Shown in pieces: positions 26,056-37,159 of a DNA stretch of 64,000 nucleotides. The translations under genes and the position numbers were made by a program. The notes beneath the pieces were generated by a model. The model made no database searches, was not told the origin of the DNA, and saw only the letters and a list, made by a program, of their open reading frames with translations. The first letter of the stretch is position 1, and each line of letters begins with the position of its first letter. Source of the DNA: Lamellibrachia columna (lineage: Eukaryota > Annelida > Polychaeta > Sabellida > Siboglinidae); NCBI GenBank assembly GCA_963662155.1, contig OY759261.1:37209022-37273021 (forward strand), read 5' to 3'.

Positions 26056-26713
26056 ATGCCTCTGGTTAAAACAAACGTAATACCTTACGAATTCACTGCC
26101 AAACACCTTTGGACGAATATTCAATCTGTCTGCATCTTCATTCATTGCAGCCTTCTACGCTCCCATCCATATTCAGTCGTTCACGTCCCTTCAGCCATCA
26201 CCAACCAGCTCCCCTTCATTCAGCTATCTTTACATTGACCACCGACCATCTGTTCCTAACAACTCACAAACGTTCAACTTGCAAACTTCATGTCATAAAC
26301 TTCCAACTCACAAACTTCAACTCATACCTTTCCAACTCAAAAGTCTTCAATGCACAAATTTCCAACTCACAAACTTTCAACGCACAAACGTTCATGTTAC
26401 AAACTTCAACTCATAAACTTCCAACTCACAAACATTCATGTCAAAAATTTCCAACTCATCAAATTTAAACTCACAAACGTTCATGTCCCAAACTGTTGTC
26501 CAACTCGTCCGTATCGTCACAAAATATTATGCTCGAACAATGACTAAGTCGAAATCATCTAAGTAAAATCACGCGTCAAGGGAAGGAAATGTGTGGCGGC
26601 CATATTTTGGAAGGCTCAATTCACTATGACCATGAAACTTATGGGAGGGACCAACGGGTACGGCCATGACAGCCACGTGACTACCGACATGACATCCCTT
26701 TTATGCCACATAT
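26056..26713 (+). repeat. Spacer copy 2 plus short M2 array
   Basis: 26056-26250 repeats the spacer of 21915-22150. 26250-26500 is M2 (CAACTCACAAACTTCAACTC). 26500-26713 has no clear structure. Confidence 0.72.
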
Positions 26714-27100
26714 GACGCCCTAAGTGTTACAAAATACATAAAAAAAAGTATTACCATACAGCTAAAATTGGTATATTCCCAGCTAAATGCAATAAAGGAA
26801 GGCGACATTACGTCGGAACTGCTAATGGGTGGCGTCTTTTTGCAGTCATTCTTCAAAAGGTAGCAATTTTGTGTTATGGCATGTCGGCGCTTTTTTTTAT
26901 GTTTAAAACATGACAGTTACGTCCCCCTTACATGTCGCCTCTTTAGAAAGTGGGCGATTGCGCGTGTGCAACCGGATACATGCGCTGAGCAATAACTGGC
27001 TCCGGGTTCCGCCAGATGTGACTTCAGATTCCACCAGATGTGGCTCCAGAATTGGTTTCGGGTTGTTCCAGAAGTGGCTCCGGGTTCCGCCAGAAGCGGC
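26714..27100 (-). repeat. Inverted M3/M4 end module of FB1
   Basis: Reverse of 19227-19592: AGCTAAAATTGGTATATTCC, GGCGACATTACGTCGGAACT, GGCATGTCGGCGC, ATGTCGCCTCTTTAGAAAG, then GGCTCCGGGTTCCGCCAGA units. Identity by eye is about 75-80%. Confidence 0.72.
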
Positions 27101-27324
27101 AAAAAAAACGACAAGGGCACCGAAAACAAAAACCGTCCATTCATTGCAACACGTATACTACTCACGTTTGTCGTATGTAAAGAGACAACATCGTTAAGCA
27201 AACATACAAACAAGACTGCAAATGTCAACGGAAGAAAGGAAGGCCACTGAACAAGTGGAGAGACCAGATAGTATGCTCCCACTGTTGATAGTAGAGCGGC
27301 ATGATAATATAAGTAGAAACAAAA
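27101..27324. other. No gene seen
   Basis: Short non-coding interval between FB1 and the LINE-B copy. Confidence 0.5.
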
Positions 27325-28246
27325 TTAACAAGATTTGCTATCCAAACCAAAGGCCTAGGTGGCAAGTGGACAAGAAAGCCATTGGCTTATCGAGAGTCCA
27401 ACAATGTTCATCTTCGTGTAATCCGCCCTCCTGAGATATGTGTCAACCTTGTTTTTAAATATTCACGCTGCTAGCAGTTATACAATCGGTAAACAATGTG
27501 TTCCATTCATTTATTGTCCTCTGTGAGAACGAGTACTTCCTGATATCCAATCTACACTGATCCTTTATTAATTTTACCTCATGTCCTCTAGTTTTACTAT
27601 CCTTCTTCAGTGAGAAAAACATATTTCTATCAATATTTTCATACCCATTCTATAACTTAAAAACTTCAATCTTAACCTCCTTGTTTCTAGATTTGTTAAA
27701 CTACATTCTTTCAGGCGTTATTCATAACTAAGGTCTCTCAGTTCTGGAATAATTTTAGTTGCTCTACTCTGTATGCGTTCAAGCGTATCTATATCCTTCT
27801 TACGACATGGTTTCCAGGCTTGTATACAGTATTCTAAATAAGGTCTAATTATTGCTTTATACAGAGGTATAATTAGCTTTTTTCCGTGTATGTTATGTTT
27901 CTTCTAATCAACCCAAGAATTTGATTACCCTTTGAAGCTGCAATACCACACTGCTCTAAAACTTTCACATCAGCGCTTATTGTAACTCACAAGTCCTTTT
28001 CTTTTACAGTAGTACCCAGAACAGTATCTCCCATTTTGTAGTTTACATCCAAGTTCCCATGTCCTGTATGCAGGCCTTTACATTTCCCAAAATTGAACAA
28101 CATCTGCCATTTCTCAGACCATTTCACTAATCTGTCTAGATCGTTTTGTAAATGTTGTTTATCACCATCAGTATTAACCTTTGTAAATACTTTTGTTTCA
28201 TCCGCAAATTTTAGTACGTTACTTGTTATATTGTCGTCCAAGTCAT

Positions 28247-28283
<37 letters not shown>

Positions 28284-28862
28284 AATAATAAAAGTCCTAA
28301 TATTGTTCCTTGTAGTACCCCACACAAAACTGATTTCCAGTTTGAAACGTCTCCATCTACTACAACACGTTGTCTTCTGTCAGTAAGCCATTGTTCTATC
28401 CAGTCAATTATGTTATCCCCGATACCATGGGCTTTTAATTTAGGTAGTAATTTTTGATGTGGCACTTTGTCGAAAGCTTTCTGAAAATCTAAGTAGATAA
28501 TATCTACTGGCGATCCCTCGTCTATCCACTTAGTGATTTCTTCCAAAAAAACATGACATATTTGTTAAGCATGACCTCGCTTTTAAGAACCCATGTTGAG
28601 ATGAATTTACTAATTTATGCTTAACAAGGAAGTCCACCACATGGTCTTTAATTAACCTTTCTAATAATTAACAAATCACTGACGTTAAACTCACTAGTCT
28701 GTAATTCTCTGACTTGTTTGTCGAACCCATTTTAATGATGGTATGGAGTTTACTTCTTTCCATTAAAACGGAACAACTCCCTCTTTTAATGACAAGTTGA
28801 ACACTCTTGCAGGGATGCAACTTCCCGGAGGTCAGCGAGGGGTCACTATGCCTATGCATTTA
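27325..28862 (-). pseudogene. LINE-B copy: RT domain, broken, CR1-superfamily type
   Basis: Read on the minus strand: STNKSENYRLVSLTSVIC (28690-28670), then EEITKWIDEGSPVDIIYLDF, QKAFDKVPHQKLL, WKSVLCGVLQGTILG. A (TA)n tract at 28247-28280 interrupts what should be LIYINDL. Next come LDDNITSNVLKFADETKVF, WSEKWQMLFNFGKCK and GIAASKGNQILGLIRR. Stops and frame shifts are frequent. The 3' end near 27330 has AACAAGATT tail units and the TTATCGAGAGTCCAAC terminus shared by all LINE-B copies. No endonuclease is left. It lies 18 bases from a host exon. Confidence 0.85.
28247..28280. repeat. (TA)n microsatellite in RT codons
   Basis: Pure (AT)n of 34 bases. In the better-kept LINE-B copy the same point reads ATTTATATATATTAA, encoding part of FLIYINDL. 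Confidence 0.8.
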
Positions 28863-28879
28863 AGTCAAGTAAACCTTAC

Positions 28880-29006
28880 CCCCATGCAGACGCCGGGCGA
28901 GCTGACCAAACAGGTGAAATGACGGGAAGAGAAAGATGGAGTTGGACGCGATAAATTCGAGCTCCAGGTGGCTGGAATTCTCTATGCCAAACGCGTAGAT
29001 CTCCAC
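28880..29006 (-). CDS. vWA-domain gene, exon C (end of the vWA domain)
   Basis: On the minus strand the sequence CGCCCCAG precedes the exon and GTAAGG follows it. The frame gives VEIYAFGIENSSHLELEFIA, then LFGQLARRLHG. VEIYAFGI-type strand and LARRLH helix are what follows the TDG-S loop in vWA domains, for example in SVEP1-like proteins. The exon is 127 bases, begins in phase 0 and ends in phase 1. Phase 0 fits exon B, which ends in phase 0. The downstream exons were not found in the window. The gap of 7.8 kb to exon B is filled by the FB2 block. Confidence 0.8.
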
Positions 29007-29177
29007 CTGGGGCGAACATTTATAGATTTTCAGTATGGCTGTTTCAGACGCATCAAAAATATAACATTCAAACAAACAATTCATACTTTGGAGGAAAAAA
29101 ATCTTATAATATATTTCGAATAGATCTACTCTACGATTACAGCGATATATCTATTTTATAATTACATTGCAATATGT
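29007..29177. other. Host intron, no feature
   Basis: AT-rich intron sequence between exon C and the FB2 block. Confidence 0.6.
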
Positions 29178-29189
29178 TTAATAGTAGAC

Positions 29190-30130
29190 AGGTACAAATG
29201 AAGATACGGAATATGGAATGTGTAACTTTTTGGAGTCACGTAATCCATACGGTGGCGCAACCTATCGAAGAGTGACCGCACTCCCGAGCGCCACCTGGTG
29301 ACCAGTTTTGGTACTGGTGTCGCTTATAGCGGATAATCTATTAACTACTTTTCATAAAAAAGCGCCCCAGTGCCTAGTAACCAAACCATTTCGAGTACGA
29401 CACATGGTGCATTGTGACCGAACTAATGAAGCGCCCCTTAGTGGCCTCAATTGGCCCAAGCATCTCCCATGCGACAACTGTCTAAACTAATATTCTTAAA
29501 ATAGCGCCCCTAACGCCTAATAACCGAAGTATTTTATTTTTTAAATGTCTATATTCACACATCACGTGTTACTTGTTGCCTATGCGCAACCACCCTCTTC
29601 CTAAATTGACGACATGTAGAGGAAACTTCTTAACTAAATTTTTTGGTAAAACAACGCCCCTCAAGCCTAGTAACCAAAGTATTTTGTGTGCTGAAAACGT
29701 CAATTATCACCAAGATCGTGTTTCCTGTTGCGCATGCGCAACAACTCGCTTCCAAAAGCGGCAACATATAGTGGAAAACGACGAAAAATGTAGCATAAAA
29801 TGGCCAACGAGAAGCCGTCACACGAAACTTCTACCATTAGACCAAGAATATGTAGCACAAAAGGGCCTCCGAGAGGCCGTCACACGAAACTTCTACAATC
29901 AGACAAAAAATACTTTAATGAATTAACCAATTTTCATCAAAAAAGCGCCCCTAACGCCTAGTAATCGAAGTAATTTGCATACCAAAAAATATTATCACCC
30001 AGTGCCTGTGTCATGCATAGCCACCCGCTTCCAAAAGCGACGAACTCTAGGGGAAAACGACGAAAAGCATAGTGAAAAGGCCCGCCGAGACGCCGTCACA
30101 TGACATTTCTACTACACAGAAAGTGGTTGG
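29190..30130 (+). repeat. Module M5, ~150-200 bp units with GCGCATGCGC palindrome
   Basis: Units contain AAAAGCGCCCCTAACGCC, TAGTAACCGAAGTATTTTG, TCCTGTTGCGCATGCGCAAC and CGACGAAAAGYRTAG. The palindrome at 29727-29742 is perfect over 16 bases; weaker forms lie near 29578 and 30010. GCCGTCACACGAAACTTCTA is also repeated, at 29814 and 29877. Confidence 0.75.
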
Positions 30131-30179
30131 TGGTGCACGTGCGCGTCAAATGTAGTGCCTGTAGATAATACTTTAACAT

Positions 30180-31075
30180 ATTTGCCTCACAAACAGCACC
30201 TCTATAAACCGCGTAAGTACTAACATTGAACCATATTTCCTTTCAAGCAGCGCCTCTAGCGTCCAAATAAGTAATAGTTTCACCTACATACTTCCAAGCA
30301 GCGCCCCATCGACCGAATATATATTAACATTGACCCGTTTTCATTTCATCTAGCGCCTCTATCGACTAAATACAAATTACTTTGACCTATTTTCCTTCCA
30401 AGCAGCGCTCCTAGTAACAACAAACGTAATACTTTGACGTATTTACCTCTCAAGCAGCACCTCTAGCGACCGAATATGTATCAACATTGACCCTATTTTC
30501 TTCCAAACAGCGACCCTAGCGTCCAAACAGATAATAGCTTGACCTATTTTCCTTAAAAGCAGCGCCTCTAGTAACAAAAAACAATATTTTGACCTATTTT
30601 CTACAAAGAAGCGTCTCTAGCATCGAAATAGGTATTACCATTGACCCATTTTTTATGCAGCGCTTCTAGCATACAAATATGTAATAATTTGAACTAGTTT
30701 CCTTCCAAACAGCGTTCTTAGTAACAATAAACGTAATACTTTGACCTATTTATCTCTCAAGCAGCACCTGTAGCGACCGAATATGTTTTAGCATTGCCCC
30801 TATTTTCTACCATGAAGCGTCTCAAGCGTCCGAATAGGTAATTGCTTGTCCTATTTTCCTTTCAAGTAGCGCCTCTAGTAACAACAAGCCTAATTCTTTC
30901 ACCTATTTACCTCTCAAGCAGCACTTCTAGCGACCGAATAGGTATTAACATTGACCCATATTTCCTTTCAAGCTGTGTTTCTAGCGACTAAGTAAGTAAT
31001 ACCTTGACATATTTTCATTCCTAACAGCGCATCTGGTAACAAACAAAAAAACATAATACTTTGACGTTTGAGGCG
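30180..31075 (+). repeat. Module M1 array, forward, ~52 bp period
   Basis: About seventeen units. GACCTATTT/GACGTATTT starts are seen at 30384, 30436, 30489, 30541 and 30591, which fixes the period near 52. Each unit carries AAGCAGCGCCTCTAGYRACM. The least degenerate M1 block in the window. Confidence 0.85.
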
Positions 31076-32145
31076 GTTCTCAGAAGTACAGGTCAATTTA
31101 TTACGTTTGTTTTCGCTAGAGGCGATTCTTATGGGTAAAGTTAATACACATACGGTCATTAGAGGCTTTTCTATTTTTTTAATTAATGTCAATGTATTAT
31201 TTTTATACTGAAATTCAGAGGCCTGGTGATACCATCAAAATATGAAAAGTGGCCCATAGCATAAGGTTAGTAACATCCCACTAAAAGAGAGAGAAAAAAC
31301 AAGGATACACCAATACAAATATATACAATAAAAGAAATTAAAATTATGTTTATACTCGCTAGGGGTATTTCTTAAGAGAAAACATGTCAAGTTAACACAT
31401 ATATGGACGCTACCGTGGGCAGTTCTAATGAGAGATATGGGTCAAGTTAATACATAATTATAATGCCACTAGGGGCTCTGCTTGGAAAGAAATTAGATCA
31501 ATGTTAATAGATATATGGTCGCTTGCGGCGCTTCTTGGACGGAATGTAGGTCAATGTGTTGTTTTCTGTCATTTGCGGCGCCGCTTGGAAGAAATACAAG
31601 TCAAATTATTACATATGTGGTCGCTAGGAGGTGTTTCTTGGATTGAATATACGTGAATGTTGATACATTATCGGTCGTTAGGGCCGCTTCTTGAGAGGCT
31701 AATAGGTCAAAGTATTATGTTAATTGTTACTAGAGGCGCTACTTGGAAGGAAAATAGGTCCAGCTATTACTTATTCTCCGACTTTACTGGGAGTGTTTGA
31801 GAGTTAATGGAGCACACTATTTTAATTTACAAAGAACAGTTCCTATACACAGGTAAATACAACAAAATTTATGAAGGAAGATGACATTAGGAAAGAAGAT
31901 GACTAGAGGCGCTTCTTGTTAGGAAAATAGGTGAATGTTGATACATATTCGGTCGCTAGAGGCGAATGCTTGGAAGGAAATTGGTCAAGCTATTACGTAT
32001 TTTGCCATTAGAGGAACTTCTTGGGTGGAAAATAAGTGAATGTTTATACATATTCGGGCGGTAGGGGCGATTCTTGAGAGGTAAATAGGTCAAAGTATTA
32101 TGTTTGTTGTTACTAGAGGCGCTGCTCAGAAGGAAAATAGGTCCA
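31076..32145 (-). repeat. Module M1 array, reversed
   Basis: The same unit now reads AGGTCAATTTATTACGTTTG, GCTAGAGGCGATTCTT. Orientation flips close to 31075. A 140 bp block (ACTGGGAGTGTTTGAGAGTT, ATGGAGCACACTAT, GGAAGATGACATTA) occurs at 31770-31905 and again at 32155-32285, with M1 units between them. Confidence 0.82.
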
Positions 32146-32899
32146 GCTATTACTTATTCTCCGATTTTACTGGGAGTGTTTGAGAGTTAATGGAGCACAC
32201 TATGTAAATTTACAAAGACCAGTTCCCATACACAGGTAAATACAAAAGAATTTACGAAGGAAGATGACATTACATCGGAACTGCTACTAGATGTGATTGA
32301 ATATTCATACTGCAAAAATGAACAACCTATCAAAACAGGTGCTATTATCATAGATTGAACAGCTGATGTCATTGAAACCACCTCCAGTGTAATTTTGGTA
32401 GCAAATTCTTAGCTTTCGCTAAAAACAGGCCACAATCGTTTCCCGTAGCTGTCGCCGCCATGTTAAATATTGTTTAATAATATATAATTCGAAAATTCTT
32501 GGACACGTTTTGAGAGATTTTGTATACATTTCAAATGGATCAGAACAAAAATGTTTTATAAAAATATAATTTCTTTAAATTTACATTACAGAGCCAGGGG
32601 CGCTATTGTAGGACTGGCGTTGTTAATACTACATAAATGATAAAACTGGTTTGTACATATCTAAATGCAACAAAAGTATAAAGTAATTAAGTAGTCATGA
32701 CGAAACTAAGAAGCCAGAGAAAGTAGCAACTTCAAATAAAATAGTCCATTGCTGTATAATGACGATGCGAGTCTGAGGTTAGAACGGAAGTTGTTTAATA
32801 GTAGTATGGAGGTACATTAGAGTTCATCTCCCTTGAAATAATAAAGTATACTGTTTTGTGAACTTGATTAATTAGTCACAGGTTCAACGTCTTGGCATC
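32146..32899. other. Module repeat at left, otherwise no gene
   Basis: 32146-32375 carries the second copy of the 140 bp block and the inverse of 9505-9590 (ACAACCTATCAAAACAGGTG, GATTGAACAGCTGATGTCAT). 32376-32899 shows no gene. Confidence 0.6.
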
Positions 32900-34555
32900 T
32901 TCAATGATCTGCGTGATTGTGTAAACTGCCAGATTCGGTAATCCTCACGCTGTCGGTAGGAGCTGCTGCTGTCTCTTTTCTTGGAGGGGAAGCTACACTG
33001 CTGAACCAGTTGGTGTTGTATCCTGTGTTGAGACCAGCGCTGAACGATTTCATCTTAAAATCCCCTGACTGGTTTTTATCAAGTAGGATCGAGGGTTGTT
33101 GGCACGATTTGCCACATGACCATGACGGTTTTGGTCTCGTGCCCATACCGGATCGCCTGACTGGAGTTGTGGGAAGCTACAGGCATGATGACGCTCTTTA
33201 AATGTGTATCCTTGTCTCACTCTGCACTTATCCTCCGTGACTGCTACTTTTTGTAGCTCCATGGGATTCACTCTTGGCTTTAGTGTACTCAGAAGGGCTG
33301 ACAGTCGGGCACGGAGTCTTCGTCCCATGAAAAGTTTGCCCGGCGACAGTCCATTCTATCGTGGTGTAGCTCGGTAGTTGAGTAATGCCAGGAAGGGATC
33401 TTCATTATTTTGAAGCTTCTTGTAGGCGCTGTAAGTTTGCTCTCACTCTTTCGTCGTGCTGTTCCTGGTCTTTCCCATCAACCAGGATGTCGTCCATATG
33501 ACAGACGACTATTTCTAACATGTGTGACATATGACGTTAGAACGTGCGGAACTATTCCCGAATGGTCGGCGGTTGAAGGGAAACCTACCAAAGGGTGTGG
33601 TGAAGGTGGTCAACAGCTTTGATTCTTCGCATAGAGGCAATTGCCAGAAACCACTGTTTGCATCCAACTTGGTAAAGCTCTTACTCTTTCCGAGTTTTGC
33701 TAGACTTTCGTCCACTGACATCATGGGATGTATCTCTCGAAGCACTGCTTAGTTGAGTTTTGTGAGTTCTACGCAGATCCTCACTCGACCATCCGGCTTG
33801 GGAATATGCGCCATTCCGGAGAACTATTCAGTTGGCGCTGGCTGGGCTGATTACGTCTTGCTTCAGCGTGGAGTCCTGATCCTTTATTACCTGTTGGAGA
33901 AAGGGATGGGTTTTTTGCGGTAGACAGACAGAAATGATCAGCCCCTGGTTGAAGAATGATATGGTAGTCTGTGTTCAGCTTACCAAGTCCTGTGAAGATT
34001 ATTGGGAGCTCATCTTTGAAGTATGATGTTACAGAGGAACTACCTTTGCTGATTTCACCAATGCATCAATCGATCTTTACGGATACACACGCAGCCTTGC
34101 CGAGGAGTGAAGTTAATTGAGTTTGCATAACATACACTGTTTCCTTAATCTCCCTGTTCAGGGTTCTGATCACTGGAAGTTGTATTCTGCCAGGTCCTCT
34201 GAGCTTAACTGGTTGTTTGTCGAGTTGACAGTTTTTCAGCCACGGAGTCTGATGGCTCAGTACTAATACACCCGCACCAGTGTCTAGTTTGAACCGAGTG
34301 GGATTCATTGATATGTCAGCCGACCAGTAGTCTCCTTGTTCATCGACTTCTCCGAGAAATGGGATTTCGACATCTTCATTCACCTCATGGATCCTCTTTG
34401 CCTTAATTCTTCTGCAAGCTTGTCCAAAAATGACCTTTTTCTTGCATTTGTTGCAGATCACATCTTTAGATGGACATTTCTCACGATTATGTCGTATGCC
34501 GCCACACCGTCCACGATGTTTGTCGCTTTCCCTTTCTCCCTCTACTTTTCTTCTG
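32900..34555 (-). pseudogene. Gypsy-3: internally deleted gypsy retrotransposon
   Basis: Read on the minus strand: zinc knuckles (CGGIRHNREKC, CNKCKKKVIFGQAC, about 34500-34430), protease RFKLDTGAGVLVL (near 34290), RT (about 33840-33520 with KSFTKLDANSGFWQLPL and TTPFGRFPFNRRPFG). The RT box HMDDILVDGKDQEQHDERV lies at 33500-33445. Directly after it, near 33410, the frame changes to the integrase C-terminus (FLALLNYRATP, GLSPGKLFMGRRLR, RSYLIKTSQGILR). The RT thumb, RNase H and integrase core are missing. No LTRs were found. A stop and several frame changes are present. Confidence 0.82.
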
Positions 34556-35770
34556 GGGTTTTGCTGCAAGACAACAGTTTTTCGGACATTAATAGAGAGT
34601 CCAATAGATGTAGAAGCGGCGGCAAACATGTCAAGTATCGTTTGCAGATCAACCGCAGAATGAGACAAAAAGCCTGTATCGTCAGCACATAGACGGTTCC
34701 GAAAACCCAGTTGACGTACCTTCGCCTTTGCTTTGACGCGAGACACATTGAAAAGCCTTCCGTCGAAGCGTGTCATTATGTAAACACCTTTGGTGGTGTC
34801 ACGATTCGAAACTTCGAGCACTGCAGCTAAGAAGCGAGTAAACAGTGTCGACGCTAGGACGCAGTCTTGTTTAACTCCGTGTGCGACAGAAAATACATCC
34901 GTCATTTCACCGTCAATCATCATCTGTGTTTGCATGCCCTCATGAAACGCCTACAGCATCAATATGAACTGGTCAAGGCAGCCAAATTTCGAGAGAAGTC
35001 GCCAGAGACATGGGCGACTGATCGAGTCGAAAGCTTTTGAAAAATCAATCAACGAATGCGATGTTAAACAGTTTATTCTGTTCGGCTGCCTTCTCCTGCA
35101 GCTATCGTTGCGTGATGAACAAAATCCGCCCTGTTCTTCTAGAAAGACATCATCTACAACGATCATCAGTCGCTGGAGCAGAATTTTTGCAGAAATTTTG
35201 CTTGCGGTACAGCGAGATTCCGCAACAGTTGCCACAGTCCTGCCGATCTCCTTTATGTTAATAGATTTTCACAATCAGCGTATCTTTGAAGTCCTGTGGT
35301 AGTTCACAAGATTACCAGTAGCATCTGTATCTGTCAAAACGATTGGCAACGAGGGTGTCACCGCCGTGTTTATACACATCAGCCGGGATCCCGTCTAATC
35401 TGGCTGCCTTGTTGTTTTCAGTGGACACGATTGCTTGTACGACCTCTCGTTTTGTCAGAAACTCATCCAACTCGTCTCTGTTGGGACACTGTTGGGTTGA
35501 CTCTAGGATTTGGTCATCGATTTCAGAGGGTCGGTTTAGCAGCGCCGCCTAGTTGTCCTTGAAGCGGCTCAGGATTTCCTGTTTGCTGGTCAACATAGTA
35601 TTTCCATCAGCGGTCAGTTTCGGGCTGCTTTCGCGTCCCACCAGCTGTCTTCCATACGTCGTAGTTCGCGCTGAAGCTTCGACTTGGTTTGTGCATGATG
35701 ATGTATTTTATAGCCTATTATTATCGTATTCCAGTATATTATCGTATTACACTATATTTAGACTCTAGTA
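34555..35770 (-). pseudogene. LINE-C: reverse-transcriptase fragment
   Basis: Read on the minus strand: DGIPADVYKHGGDT (near 35390), AKILLQRLMIVVDDVFLEEQ, SLIDFSKAFDSISRP, then VFSVAHGVKQDCVLA, GVYIMTRFDGRLFNVSRVKA, NRLCADDTGFLSHSAVDLQ and GLSINVRKTVVLQQNP. It covers RT motifs of an RTE/LINE-A-type element without endonuclease. Stops occur upstream of 35235. Its last part is in one frame with the Gag knuckles of Gypsy-3, producing a 289-residue open frame (34066-34935). Confidence 0.82.
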
Positions 35771-35789
35771 CATTTGATAAAATGTATTT

Positions 35790-36475
35790 TGGTCTAAATG
35801 TAGCAATTTCGTGTGACGGCGTCTCGGCGGTCCTTTTTGCTACGCTTTTCATGGTTCCCCTTAGAGGTCGCCGCCTGAGGAAGCGGGTGGTTGAGCATGC
35901 GCAACAAGAAGCACGCACTGGTTGATAATAGACGTTTTTGATACGCAAATTACTTCAATTACTAGGCGTTAGGGGCACTTTTTTTTGCGAAAATTGATTA
36001 ATTCACTAGTACTTTTGGTCTAAGGGTAGCAATTTCGTGTTACAGCGCTTCTCGTCGTTTCCCCCTAGATATCGTCCATTTTGGAAGCCTGTGGTTGGGC
36101 ATGCGCAACAGGAAACACAAGTTGCATGACAATTCACGTTTTAATCACGCAAAAAAATTCGGTTACTACGCGTCAGGGGCGTTGTTTCATGAAAATCAGT
36201 TAATTCCCATATGTTTCCTGTAGATGTCGCCGATTTAGGAAGCGCGTGGTTGCGCATGCGCAACAGGAAAAACGTGTTGTGTGATAATAGACGGTTTTAA
36301 CACGCAAAATAGTTTGGTTACTGGGCGTTGTGGGCGCTTTTTTTTATAATATTAGTTCATTCAGTAGTCGCCAGGGGTGCTAGCGCCACAAAGGGCGCTT
36401 CATTAATGCGGTCACTATGCACCAGGTAGCATACACGAAATAGTTTTCTTACTAGGCAGTAGGGGCGCTAATTCC
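35790..36475 (-). repeat. Module M5, inverted copy
   Basis: Reverse of the 29190-30130 units: GAGCATGCGCAACAAGAAGC (35893), GGGCATGCGCAACAGGAAAC (36099), GGTTGCGCATGCGCAACAGG (36248), each followed by GYTACTRSGCGTYAGGGGCG-type sequence. Palindrome 36249-36264 is a perfect 16-mer. Confidence 0.75.
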
Positions 36476-36507
36476 ACATTCCTTATCTTCATTTCTACTA
36501 CTGGCTT

Positions 36508-36849
36508 CCATAGAATTGGATTAATTAAACTTAAATATGTTGGTGTAGTCCAATGTTGTGAGTAACTGTGCTATCAATTTTGACATCTTTTCGACTAATT
36601 AGCAATACACTGTTTTACTGATGTACTTGTTCGTGTGTGTATTACAATGTGTTGCGTACAATTATAATCATTACAATCTTGTGAAAATTACGTGAACAAG
36701 TACTCAAGTACTGGCTTCGTGTCAACAGTACCAGCATAATTACACGTACTTGAACTATTAAAGTACTTGGATGTTGAGTGGTTTATGAAATTATTCATAG
36801 TTCTATATCTGTTCGGGTCCTGGAATAGATAACAAAATACATTTCATAC
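36508..36849. other. Host intron, no feature
   Basis: AT-rich intron sequence between FB2 and exon B. Confidence 0.6.
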
Positions 36850-37159
36850 CTGATGTCCAAATTTGGTCTTGTTCCACGTCTTATTGAACTCGAGGGATAG
36901 AATATTGGAGGCGGCCTTGCGAGTTATGCCCCCGATGTTTGAAACTCCGTCAGTAAGGACAAACACCAACTTCTTGACGTTCGGTCTAGACTCTTTTAGG
37001 ACAGCACGAGCCTGCACCAGTGCTTTATGCGTGTCGGTGTATCCGCAAGGCTTCTGGCGTTCAATGTAGTTGTTGATGCGCCAGTTCAGTGTGCACTTGT
37101 TCTGGCGGTCGCTATAGAAACTGGGGTGAAGGTCGTTGACGTCGATCGTCGTATTCGTG
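36850..37159 (-). CDS. vWA-domain gene, exon B
   Basis: Preceded on the minus strand by a pyrimidine-rich acceptor (CTTCTTTCAG) and followed by the donor GTATGA. The frame gives TNTTIDVNDLHPSFYSDRQN, KCTLNWRINNYIERQKPCGY, TDTHKALVQARAVLKESRP, VKKLVFVLTDGVSNIGG. TDG-S is the third MIDAS loop; the Cys and the TDT segment occupy the place of the Thr loop in SVEP1-like vWA domains. The exon is 310 bases: one base completes the codon from exon A, and it ends at a codon border, in phase with exon C. Extracellular adhesion or matrix protein is the likely role by family. Confidence 0.85.

Larger units (their letters stand above)
19140..27100. mobile_element. FB1: composite fold-back-like block of minisatellite modules
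   Basis: The two ends are inverted copies. 19227-19592 carries M4 units, then GCGCGTGTATCTGAGGCG, GAGGCGACATCTAAGGG, GACATGCCATACACA, CAGTTCCGACGTAAATTTGC and GCATATACCAATTTTACCTG. The same blocks occur in reverse order and orientation at 26714-27095. Between them lie M3 (19520-19905), M1 (20235-21915, 25325-26055), a spacer plus M2 (21915-25320, 26056-26500). A LINE fragment is inserted at 21010-21668. No transposase is encoded. Long inverted ends built from tandem repeats are characteristic of fold-back (FB/TU) elements; the assignment is inference. Confidence 0.55.
29178..36507. mobile_element. FB2: composite fold-back-like block in a host intron
   Basis: The ends are inverted: AAATGAAGATACGGAATATG at about 29194 matches the reverse of the CATTCCTTATCTTCATTTCT end at 36476-36495. 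M5 modules follow inwards on both sides (29230-30130 and 35790-36470). M1 runs forward at 30180-31075 and reversed at 31076-32140, giving a second inner palindrome. The interior is invaded by Gypsy-3 and LINE-C (32900-35770). It fills almost the whole intron between exons B and C. No target duplication was identified. Confidence 0.55.

Noticed and set aside
30180..31075. CRISPR-like array (regular ~52 bp units)
   Set aside because: Units are degenerate along their full length with no constant-repeat/unique-spacer pattern, and the genome is eukaryotic. It is a minisatellite.
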